From Desulfobacteraceae bacterium UBA2245 (GTDB lineage: Bacteria; Desulfobacterota; Desulfobacteria; Desulfobacterales; UBA2245), in NCBI GenBank assembly GCA_002347265.1, contig DDYB01000007.1:60510-124509 (forward strand): DNA of 64,000 nt. The letters are read 5' to 3'. Of this stretch, positions 56,421 through 64,000 are shown one piece after another. How positions within the stretch are numbered: the first letter of the stretch is position 1; each line of letters opens with the position of its first letter. Below the pieces are notes generated by a model, which had not been told where the DNA came from, searched no databases, and was given only the letters and a program-made list of their open reading frames with translations. The translations under genes and the position numbers were made by a program.

Positions 56421-59324
56421 ATGCATCCCATGAGAATGCCATTGCTTGCCGCCCCCCTGATCGCCGATGCTGAAAAGAAGTGGAATGATTTTCGACAAGC
56501 CGCCCTCCAGGCGGACATTTCAACGGACTATGGTTCTGAGTTCCTCGAAACGCTCAAACAAGTATTTGCCTTCAGCGATTTTGTTGCCAAAAACTGTATT
56601 CGACGCCCTGAATTGCTGGACGAACTGATCCGGTCGGGGGATCTGCAGAACCCCGGCGCGTCCGGCGCCTGTGCCGATCGACTTCGCGCAGCGCTTGACG
56701 GGGTTTTAAATGAAAAATGCCTGGCCGCAGCCCTGAGACGGTTCCGGCAAAGAGAGATGATTCGAATTGCCTGGCGGGACCTGGCCGGCTGGGCTGATTT
56801 GAACGAGACGACCGCCAGTTTGTCGGAACTGGCGGATCAGTGCCTGGATCAGACCCTTTCCATCAGTTACGAAAATCTCTGCCGTACCTACGGGCAGCCC
56901 GCTGACGCCTGCGGCAATCCCCAGCAGCTGGTGGTCATCGGAATGGGAAAACTGGGAGCCCGGGAGCTGAACTTTTCTTCGGACATCGATCTGATATGCG
57001 CCTACCCGGAGGCCGGTCAAACCCGAAATGGCCCGGTGAGCATCGAAAATGAAGAATTTTTCACCCGGCTCTGCAGGCGGCTGATCAATCTGATCGGGTC
57101 CAAGGATTCCGACGGCTTTGTTTTCCGTGTGGACATGGCTCTGAGGCCTTACGGAGAGAACGGCGCTCTGGTAATGAGCTTTGACAACATGGAAGAATAT
57201 TACCAGACCATGGGACGGGAATGGGAACGTTACGCCCTGATCAAGGCGCGGGTGGCCGCCGGAGACAAGATCGCCGGCGCGCGGCTTCTCGAACGCCTCA
57301 AACCCTTTGTCTACCGGCGCTACCTGGACTTCGGGGCTTTTGAATCGCTTCGGGAGATGAAAGAAAAAATCTCTCTGGAAGTCCAGAGAAAAGGCATGAA
57401 GGACAATGTCAAGCTCGGCCCCGGCGGCATTCGGGAAATCGAGTTTTTCGGACAGATTTTTCAGCTCATCCGCGGCGGCGTTCGCCCCAGGCTTCAGCAA
57501 CAGCGCATTGATCGGGTTCTTGAGCATCTGGTCGGGGAAGGGTATGTAAACGCGGATGTGTGCCGGCAGCTGCTGGAGGCCTACGCATTCTTGCGAAACA
57601 CCGAGCACAGACTTCAGGAATTCTCCGACAGTCAGATCCACACCCTTCCCAGAGATGTTTTGGGAAAAATCCGGCTGGCCGCCTCCATGGGGTTTGACGA
57701 CTGGTCCGGTTTCGAAAAATGCCTTCAATCGCACATGCAGACGGTTCACAGTCATTTCAACCGCCTGCTGGGCAACGAAAGCGCAAAGAGTTTCGAGGAG
57801 CAGATCCTTGCAAAACTCAATGCCGTATGGCGGGGTGCAACGGATTCGGAATACAACCGCAATACACTGGAAAAGGCCGGATTTGAAGATCCTCGAACCG
57901 TCCTGAGCTGGCTGGAAGATTTCCGGAATTCCACGGAGTTCAGATCCCAGAGCAGCGAAGCGCGCAAAAGGCTCAACAGAATCATGCCCGTCATTATGAA
58001 ACAAGCCGGCGCGGCTCCGAATCCCATGGCCAACTTAAACCGCATTCTGGACCTGCTCAAGGCGATTCAGCGTCGAAGCTGCTATATCGCCCTGCTTCTG
58101 GAAAGCCCCACGGCCCTGGATCACCTGGTCAAACTGGCCGGCGCAAGCCCCTGGATCATGTCCTTTCTCACCCGGCACCCGGCCCTGCTCGACGAGCTGA
58201 TAGACCCCCGGACCCTGTATGCGCCGCCGTTGAAAGAGGCCCTGGAACAGGAGCTTCAACGCCGCCTGGAAGGCATTGACCCGGGGGATCTGGAGCTTCA
58301 GATGGACGCGCTGCGCTGGTTCAAACAGGTGAATGTGCTGCGGGTGGCCGCGGCGGACATCACGGGTGTTCTTCCATTGATGAAGGTCAGCGACCGCCTG
58401 ACCTATATTGCCGAAACGGTTCTCAACCATGTGATTCGACTGTCCTGGAATCATCTGGCTCAAAAGCACGGCGCCCCCACATGCCGGCTCAACGGGCAGT
58501 CGCTTGAAAGGGGCTTTGCCGTCATCGGATATGGAAAACTCGGAGGCATTGAGCTTGGGTACGTATCGGATCTGGACCTGGTTTTCCTGCACGCCGGCGT
58601 CGACGGTCAGACATCCGGCGCGAAATACCCCATTCACAATGCCCAGTTTTTTGCGCGTCTGGGCCAGCGGGTGATCCACCTGCTTACGGCCCACACCTCG
58701 GCGGGCATCTTATACGAAACCGACATGCGGCTCCGGCCCAGCGGCACTTCGGGAATACTGGTCAGCCATATTGCAGCGTTTGAGGATTATCAGAAGGAAA
58801 AGGCATGGACCTGGGAGCACCAGGCCCTGATCAAGGCAAGGCCCATTGCCGGAGACGGCCTCCTGGCCCGGCGGTTTGAAGACATCCGCCGGCAGGTGCT
58901 GGCCCGATCCCGGACAGAAGATGGCTTGCGGGAAGAAATTTTGTCCATGCGGTCCCGAATGCGAAGCGAACTGCTGAAGCATCGGCCGGGATGGTTTGAT
59001 CTCAAACAGGGCCCCGGCGGCATCGTCGACATCGAATTCATCGTGCAATATCTGATCCTGCTCCATGCCCATACCTATCCGGAGCTGATGCGGTGGACCG
59101 ACATTGTCCGATTGCTTCAGTCCCTGATGGAAACCGGAATTCTCGACCCCCATACGGCCCATACGCTCCGGCAGATTTACCTCATCTACCGTGCGGCCGG
59201 ACACCGCCTCAGCCTGCAGCAGAGCAGTCATGAGATTCCGGAGGAAAGGTTCGCCAGTCTGAAGGAAAGGGTGGTCCGGATATGGAACAGCATTCTGGGA
59301 AACAGGGCGCAGACAAATTTGTAA
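56421..59324 (+). CDS. glnE: Bifunctional glutamine-synthetase adenylyltransferase/deadenylylase GlnE
   Basis: 967 residues. It adds or removes AMP on glutamine synthetase, under control of glutamine and PII. There are two nucleotidyltransferase domains: GMGKLGARELNFSSDIDLI (near residue 175) for removal and GYGKLGGIELGYVSDLDLVF (near residue 705) for addition. Each is followed by RPYG/RPSG-type segments and a helical regulatory domain between. Start is uncertain: ATGs at 56421, 56430 and 56436 are in frame and none has a strong ribosome site. It is directly followed by glnD, glnB and glnA on the same strand, giving the full cascade. Confidence 0.95.
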   Translation: MHPMRMPLLAAPLIADAEKKWNDFRQAALQADISTDYGSEFLETLKQVFAFSDFVAKNCIRRPELLDELIRSGDLQNPGASGACADRLRAALDGVLNEKCLAAALRRFRQREMIRIAWRDLAGWADLNETTASLSELADQCLDQTLSISYENLCRTYGQPADACGNPQQLVVIGMGKLGARELNFSSDIDLICAYPEAGQTRNGPVSIENEEFFTRLCRRLINLIGSKDSDGFVFRVDMALRPYGENGALVMSFDNMEEYYQTMGREWERYALIKARVAAGDKIAGARLLERLKPFVYRRYLDFGAFESLREMKEKISLEVQRKGMKDNVKLGPGGIREIEFFGQIFQLIRGGVRPRLQQQRIDRVLEHLVGEGYVNADVCRQLLEAYAFLRNTEHRLQEFSDSQIHTLPRDVLGKIRLAASMGFDDWSGFEKCLQSHMQTVHSHFNRLLGNESAKSFEEQILAKLNAVWRGATDSEYNRNTLEKAGFEDPRTVLSWLEDFRNSTEFRSQSSEARKRLNRIMPVIMKQAGAAPNPMANLNRILDLLKAIQRRSCYIALLLESPTALDHLVKLAGASPWIMSFLTRHPALLDELIDPRTLYAPPLKEALEQELQRRLEGIDPGDLELQMDALRWFKQVNVLRVAAADITGVLPLMKVSDRLTYIAETVLNHVIRLSWNHLAQKHGAPTCRLNGQSLERGFAVIGYGKLGGIELGYVSDLDLVFLHAGVDGQTSGAKYPIHNAQFFARLGQRVIHLLTAHTSAGILYETDMRLRPSGTSGILVSHIAAFEDYQKEKAWTWEHQALIKARPIAGDGLLARRFEDIRRQVLARSRTEDGLREEILSMRSRMRSELLKHRPGWFDLKQGPGGIVDIEFIVQYLILLHAHTYPELMRWTDIVRLLQSLMETGILDPHTAHTLRQIYLIYRAAGHRLSLQQSSHEIPEERFASLKERVVRIWNSILGNRAQTNL

Positions 59325-59422
59325 CACGGTGATGCGACTTTTTAACGGCAGGACCGGCCATGTCCCTGCGGCGCCGAATATGCCGCCCGTGGCATGCGGT
59401 TTGCTTTGCAAATGAAACAGAA

Positions 59423-62113
59423 ATGAAACCAATCAACCAGGGTCGCGATCATACCATGCTCAATTCCGAACCGGCAGATCTTTTATTGCCCGTGGAACAT
59501 CTCAAGCAAAAGCGGGCCCTTCTCATCGAACAGTTTCTCGAAAAAAAACTGCCGAATTTCATGATCGCGCACAGCAACATTCTGGATGCTTATTTTTCCG
59601 AAAGCCTTGCGCGTTATGAGCCGCTGCAAGAGATGACCCGCAAAAATCCCCTGGTCCTGATCGCCCAGGGAGGATACGGCAGACAGGAGCAGTGCATTCA
59701 TTCGGATGTGGACATTCTGCTGCTTTTCAAAAAAAAGGTGCCGCCCGGGGCCGAGGCGTTTATTCAAAGCCTGCTGTATCCGCTGTGGGATCTGGGCCTG
59801 GAGGTCGGACACGCGGTGCGGTCCTTAAAGGAATGCATTTCCATCGGAAAAATTGATTTTCAGGTCCTTACCTCGCTGCTCGATGCCCGCTTCATCTGCG
59901 GGGATGCTCTGCTTTTCGACGACCTGGTGGAGGAGATTCGAAACCGGATTCTGAACCGGCAGACCGACCGCCTGATCGCCTGGCAGGTGGAGAACAACCG
60001 GAACCGCCATGCCCAGTTCGGCGATTCGAGCTATCGGCTGGAGCCCAACCTGAAGGAGGGCCGAGGCGGATTAAGAGACTACCATGTCATGCTCTGGATC
60101 GCCAAAATCATTTCAAACCCCGCGGAAGGGCGAAAGGGTCTTGAAGATGCGGGGTATCTGTCCCGCGACGAATTTCACATGCTCTCCAATGCCCTGAACT
60201 TCATATTCGTCGTGAGAAACCGCCTGCACCGTCTTGCGGGCAGGAAATGCGATCAGCTGTATTTCAAGCACCAGATCCGGCTCGCCAACGAACTGAACTT
60301 TGACGAGAAAAAGGGGCAGAAGCCGGTTGAAAGATTCCTGGGCAAACTCCACGGGCAGATGGAATTCATCAAGCAGCTCAACAGAACCTTCCTCTATGAA
60401 ATCGGGTACGCCAGCGGTCTTTCAAAAAGACGTTCTGAACCCGAGCCGGACTGCGCGCCGGGGATTGTGCTTCGCAAGGGACGTCTGGATTTTTCCTCGG
60501 AAAGGGAAGCGGCCCTTGGGCCGGGTCTGCTGATGAAGATATTCGAGGAGAGCGCCAGGCTGCAGGTCCCGCTCAGCGCCCATGCCCACCGGACCCTTCG
60601 AAAAGTACTGGATCTGGTGGACGAATCCTTTATTGCCAGTCGTTCTGCGATGGAGGCGTTTGAAGGGGTTCTTTCGGCGCAGACCCCGGGTTTCAGCGTG
60701 CTCAACGAAATGCTGACAACCGGATTTCTGCAGAAATTCATCCCTGAATTCGACGGCATCGTCCACCGCATTCAATACGATACCTATCATCTGTATCCGG
60801 TCGACAAGCATTCCCTGAGAACGGTTCAAACCCTGAAAAACTTTCGGTGGCTGCCGGAAACCGATGCATTTTATCATAAAATCATAAAGGATCTTTCCGA
60901 TCCGACCCTGCTCTACTGGGCGGCGCTGCTTCACGACATCGGAAAAGGCGAGGCTGAAGGCAACCACAGCGCGGTCGGAGAACAGCTGGTTCGGAATTTT
61001 TTCAGCCGGCGCGGGTATTCACCGGAGGACGTCGAGACCGTTTCCTTTCTGGTGGCTGAGCATCTGCTGCTCGCAAAAACGGCGACCCGCCGGGACACCA
61101 ATGATGAAGAAACCGCCATCGTCTGCGCCCGCCGCATCAAAACCGCGGATCGGCTGAAAATGCTTTACCTTCTGACCGTCGCCGATTCCATGTCAACCGG
61201 CCCCAAGGCCTGGAACGAGTGGACCGGGACGCTGCTGAGAGATCTTTTCTTAAAAACTCTCGGAATTATGGAAAAAGGCGAGTTTGCCAGCAGCGAAGCC
61301 ATTGCCCGCGTAGAGCAAAAAAAAGCATGTGTCGTTGCCGCCTGGCCGGCTTCGGAAAAGGAGGTACCGGGCAAACTCATCGAAATCATGTCTCCCCGGT
61401 ATCTGTTGTACAGCTCGGCCGAGGACATCTGCGACCATATCCGTCTGTTTCAAACGCTCGGCAACGAGGAGGTCGTCTGGAAAATCGCCCCGATCAACGG
61501 TTCCGGCACGCGAACCGTAACGGTTTGCGCCAAGGATCGTCCCGGACTTTTTTCAAAGATCGCCGGGATATTCACGCTCCACAACTTCGACATTCTTGAA
61601 GCGCAGGTGTACACTTGGCGGAACAACATCGCCCTGGACATCTTCAAGGTCAAAGCGCCCCTGGATCCGTTGTTTGAGGATGAAAAATGGATTCAAGCCG
61701 AAAAATCTCTTAAAGCCGCTCTGTCCGGACAGCTGGATCTTGCCTCCGCGCTTCAGCGCAAGCTCAGGGAATCCAGGCACATAAAACCTCCCGCCGGCAT
61801 TCGCCCCGATCTGATTGTGGTGGATAACGGCAGCTCAAATTTTTTTACCATCGTCGAGGTTTTTACCCATGATTTTACAGGGCTTTTGTACGGCGTGACC
61901 CATGCCCTGTTTCAATGCGGCCTGGATGTGTGGGTCGCCAAGATCTCGACCATGGTGGACCAGGTGGTCGATGTGTTTTACGTCAGGGATTTTGACGGCC
62001 AGAAAATTGAAGATCCGGCACAGGTGCAGAAGATTAAAAGCGCTGTCCTTGAGGTGCTGACCGTTGAAAAGCCCGAGGCGTTTCATGCTTCGGAAAAAGA
62101 TCAAACCTTTTAG
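59423..62113 (+). CDS. glnD: PII uridylyltransferase/uridylyl-removing enzyme GlnD
   Basis: About 896 residues, the primary glutamine sensor that uridylylates PII when glutamine is low. Domains in order: nucleotidyltransferase (GGYGRQEQCIHSDVDILLLF), a helical region, an HD phosphohydrolase (LLHDIGKGEAEGNHSAVGE) and two ACT glutamine-binding domains (CAKDRPGLFSKIAGIF; FTHDFTGLLYGVTHALF). Alternatives are ATG 59456, 11 codons on, or an in-frame start at 59360. It is 98 bases after glnE and 84 before glnB. Intact catalytic Asp residues (SDVDILL) suggest an active enzyme. Confidence 0.94.
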   Translation: MKPINQGRDHTMLNSEPADLLLPVEHLKQKRALLIEQFLEKKLPNFMIAHSNILDAYFSESLARYEPLQEMTRKNPLVLIAQGGYGRQEQCIHSDVDILLLFKKKVPPGAEAFIQSLLYPLWDLGLEVGHAVRSLKECISIGKIDFQVLTSLLDARFICGDALLFDDLVEEIRNRILNRQTDRLIAWQVENNRNRHAQFGDSSYRLEPNLKEGRGGLRDYHVMLWIAKIISNPAEGRKGLEDAGYLSRDEFHMLSNALNFIFVVRNRLHRLAGRKCDQLYFKHQIRLANELNFDEKKGQKPVERFLGKLHGQMEFIKQLNRTFLYEIGYASGLSKRRSEPEPDCAPGIVLRKGRLDFSSEREAALGPGLLMKIFEESARLQVPLSAHAHRTLRKVLDLVDESFIASRSAMEAFEGVLSAQTPGFSVLNEMLTTGFLQKFIPEFDGIVHRIQYDTYHLYPVDKHSLRTVQTLKNFRWLPETDAFYHKIIKDLSDPTLLYWAALLHDIGKGEAEGNHSAVGEQLVRNFFSRRGYSPEDVETVSFLVAEHLLLAKTATRRDTNDEETAIVCARRIKTADRLKMLYLLTVADSMSTGPKAWNEWTGTLLRDLFLKTLGIMEKGEFASSEAIARVEQKKACVVAAWPASEKEVPGKLIEIMSPRYLLYSSAEDICDHIRLFQTLGNEEVVWKIAPINGSGTRTVTVCAKDRPGLFSKIAGIFTLHNFDILEAQVYTWRNNIALDIFKVKAPLDPLFEDEKWIQAEKSLKAALSGQLDLASALQRKLRESRHIKPPAGIRPDLIVVDNGSSNFFTIVEVFTHDFTGLLYGVTHALFQCGLDVWVAKISTMVDQVVDVFYVRDFDGQKIEDPAQVQKIKSAVLEVLTVEKPEAFHASEKDQTF

Positions 62114-62137
62114 AAAAATGAGTAGAAGATTTGCATG

Positions 62138-62178
62138 GGTCTGTTATAATTCGACCGGGTCCGTTTCTGGAACAGACC
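62138..62178. repeat. 8-bp inverted repeat in the glnB leader
   Basis: GGTCTGTT (62138-62145) and AACAGACC (62171-62178) are exact inverted copies 25 bases apart, just before the ribosome site AAGGAGG of glnB. TATAAT (62144-62149) begins inside the left arm, so a promoter/operator or an mRNA hairpin are both possible. No fitting -35 is apparent. Confidence 0.4.
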
Positions 62179-62197
62179 GTCAACAAGGAGGAAGATC

Positions 62198-62536
62198 ATG
62201 AAAAAGATCGAAGCAGTCATCAAGCCCTTTAAGCTTGACGAGGTCAAAGAAGCTTTGAACGAAATCGGGATACAGGGAATGACGATTTCCGAAGTCAAAG
62301 GGTATGGCCGGCAGAAGGGTCACAAGGAAATCTATCGGGGCGCCGAATATATTGTGGACTTCGTGCCGAAATTAAAGATTGAAATCGTTCTGGAAGCCGC
62401 CATGGCGGATCTGGTGGTCGAAACGATTCGAAAAGCGGCGAATACCGGAAAACTGGGCGACGGCAAGATTTTTATTCTTCCGGTTGAAGAGGCTATCCGG
62501 GTCCGTACCGGTGAAACCGGCAAGGACGCGATTTGA
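62198..62536 (+). CDS. glnB: Nitrogen regulatory protein PII (GlnB)
   Basis: 112-residue trimeric signal protein binding ATP/ADP and 2-oxoglutarate. Tyr51 in RGAEYIVDF on the T-loop is the uridylylation site. KGYGRQKGH and GKIFILPVEEAIRVRTGETG are the hallmark ATP- and 2-oxoglutarate-binding parts. AAGGAGG precedes the ATG. It lies between glnD, its modifier, and glnA, whose adenylylation it controls via glnE. It could be called GlnB or GlnK. No ammonium transporter gene adjoins, favouring GlnB. Confidence 0.96.
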   Translation: MKKIEAVIKPFKLDEVKEALNEIGIQGMTISEVKGYGRQKGHKEIYRGAEYIVDFVPKLKIEIVLEAAMADLVVETIRKAANTGKLGDGKIFILPVEEAIRVRTGETGKDAI

Positions 62537-62583
62537 TCCGGCCGGCTCTGATAATTATGAACATTGCGAGGAGGAAGTAATTT

Positions 62584-63996
62584 ATGACGCCAGAGAAGGT
62601 ATTGGAGATGGCCAGGACCAAAGGGGTCAGGGTGGTGGACATTCGATTTCTGGATTTTCCGGGAGTATGGCAGCATTTCACCGTGCCGCTCTGCGAGCTG
62701 GAACCGTCTGTTTTTGAGGACGGTTTTGGATTCGACGGGTCCAGCATACGCGGGTGGCAGCCGATTCACGCCAGCGACATGCTGGTGATTCCGGATCCGG
62801 CCACGGCCAAAATCGATCCGTTCTTCGAGGTCCCGACCCTGGTGCTGATCGGCAACGTGGTGGACCCGACCACCCGGGAGCCTTACAGCAGGGACCCGCG
62901 GTACATCGGCCGCAAGGCCGAGGCCTACCTGAAAAGCACCGGAATCGGGGATACGGCCTATTTCGGACCCGAGGCGGAATTCTTCATCTTCGACGACATC
63001 CGGTTCAAATCCGGGGTCAACGAGAGCTTCTACGCCATCGATTCGATTTCAGGCATCTGGAACTCGGGCCGGGACGAAGGCCCGAACCTCGGGTACAAGC
63101 CCCGCCACAAGGAAGGTTATTTTCCCGTGCCGCCCACGGACAAGTTTCAGGATCTTCGCACCGAGATGATGCTGACGCTGGAATCGCTGGGCATCGACGT
63201 GGAATGCCAGCATCACGAGGTGGCGACGGCCGGTCAGGCGGAAATCGACATGCGGTTCAAGCCCCTGGTTCAGATGGGCGACAACCTGATGTGGTTTAAA
63301 TACGTTCTCAAGAACGTGGCCTGCCGTCACAACCGGACGGTGACCTTCATGCCCAAGCCGCTTTACGGAGACAACGGCACGGGCATGCACGTCCATGTGA
63401 GCATCTGGAAAGAGGGCAAGCCGATGTTTGCCGGCGACAAGTACGCGGGCGTATCCCAGGATGCGCTTTACGCCATCGGCGGGATTCTGAAGCACTGTCC
63501 GGCCCTGTGCGCGTTCACCAACCCGACGACGAACTCCTACAAGCGACTGGTGCCGGGCTACGAGGCGCCGGTGAACCTGGCCTATTCGAGCCGGAACCGG
63601 AGCGCTTCGATCCGGATTCCGATGTATTCATCCTCGCCCAAGGCCAAGCGCATCGAGTTCCGTACGCCGGACCCCTCCTGCAACGGGTACCTGGCGTTTT
63701 CGGCCATACTCATGGCGGTGATCGACGGAATCGAGAACCGGATCGATCCGGGCGAGCCTCTGGACAAGAACATCTACAACCTGCCGCCCGAGGAGCTGAG
63801 CAGGATACCGACGGCGCCGGGCTCCCTGGAGGAGGCGCTCAAAGCGCTTGCGGCGGATCACGAATTTCTGCTCAAGGGAGACGTGTTCACTCAGGACGTC
63901 ATCGACAAGTGGATCGAATACAAAACGGCAAACGAGGTCGATCCGGTCAAACTCAGACCGCATCCCCACGAATTCTTCCTCTACTTCGATATTTAA
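62584..63996 (+). CDS. glnA: Glutamine synthetase type I (GlnA)
   Basis: 470 residues, dodecameric ammonia-assimilating enzyme. FDGSSIRGW, the metal/glutamate-binding GPEAEFFIFD, the ATP-site MPKPLYGDNGTGMHVH and NRSASIRIP are all present. The adenylylation site is Tyr398 in DKNIYNLPPEE, so it is of the regulated GSI-beta type, consistent with glnE upstream. The gene ends normally at 63996 with GAGGAGG before the start. It lies 47 bases after glnB, most likely co-transcribed. Confidence 0.97.
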   Translation: MTPEKVLEMARTKGVRVVDIRFLDFPGVWQHFTVPLCELEPSVFEDGFGFDGSSIRGWQPIHASDMLVIPDPATAKIDPFFEVPTLVLIGNVVDPTTREPYSRDPRYIGRKAEAYLKSTGIGDTAYFGPEAEFFIFDDIRFKSGVNESFYAIDSISGIWNSGRDEGPNLGYKPRHKEGYFPVPPTDKFQDLRTEMMLTLESLGIDVECQHHEVATAGQAEIDMRFKPLVQMGDNLMWFKYVLKNVACRHNRTVTFMPKPLYGDNGTGMHVHVSIWKEGKPMFAGDKYAGVSQDALYAIGGILKHCPALCAFTNPTTNSYKRLVPGYEAPVNLAYSSRNRSASIRIPMYSSSPKAKRIEFRTPDPSCNGYLAFSAILMAVIDGIENRIDPGEPLDKNIYNLPPEELSRIPTAPGSLEEALKALAADHEFLLKGDVFTQDVIDKWIEYKTANEVDPVKLRPHPHEFFLYFDI

Positions 63997-64000
63997 CGGT

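Overview
The window looks like a chromosomal segment of a Gram-negative, GC-rich bacterium, most likely a member of the Desulfobacterota (sulfate-reducer lineage). This is inferred from the gene repertoire: a three-protein glutamate synthase with extra ferredoxin domains, a Desulfovibrio-type short MoaE, TorF-like and MltA outer-membrane proteins, and many sigma-54/two-component genes. No rRNA, tRNA, CRISPR array or intact transposon was seen.

Bases 1-12050 are an accessory defence and decay region. A type III restriction subunit (res) is cut by one in-frame TAA. It is followed by an apparently intact type III methyltransferase (mod) whose central target-recognition part is clearly AT-richer than its flanks. 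Next comes a 1521-residue protein with an N-terminal PD-(D/E)XK-type nuclease motif, a STAND-like P-loop ATPase and a very long helical C-terminus, which is a good candidate Avs-like antiviral sensor. About 1.4 kb of gene debris follows (AlbA_2/RecG-like, Fic and RhuM remnants), then a small GIY-YIG protein.

Bases 12100-18600 hold housekeeping genes: prmA, a radical SAM protein, moaB and pyrR on the minus strand, then mobA-moaE-moaC-mltA on the plus strand. Bases 18700-23700 carry a Liv-type amino-acid ABC transporter. It is preceded by a promoter, a 25-codon leader peptide very rich in Phe/Tyr and a terminator, which looks like ribosome-mediated attenuation sensing aromatic amino acids.

Bases 24000-36000 are a signalling region. 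A TorF-like porin and a 34-residue membrane protein each lie behind a sigma-54 promoter-like site, next to a sigma-54 activator and a histidine kinase with a Rossmann-like N-terminus. Then come a small membrane protein, a 1614-residue sodium-symporter/hybrid histidine kinase, an HD-GYP response regulator and an amidohydrolase. Bases 36400-44800 contain an RRM protein, a hydantoinase-like/histone-deacetylase-like/EpmA-like operon, an MFS transporter, a phosphomannomutase and uppP.

Bases 45000-64000 are devoted to glutamine and nitrogen. On the minus strand, a sigma-54 promoter precedes a six-gene run: three-part glutamate synthase, carA, carB and purF. On the plus strand are glnE, glnD, glnB and glnA, so the ammonia-assimilating enzyme, its PII signal protein and both covalent-modification enzymes are side by side. 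One glutamate synthase gene contains a recent-looking in-frame tandem duplication of about 90 bp.
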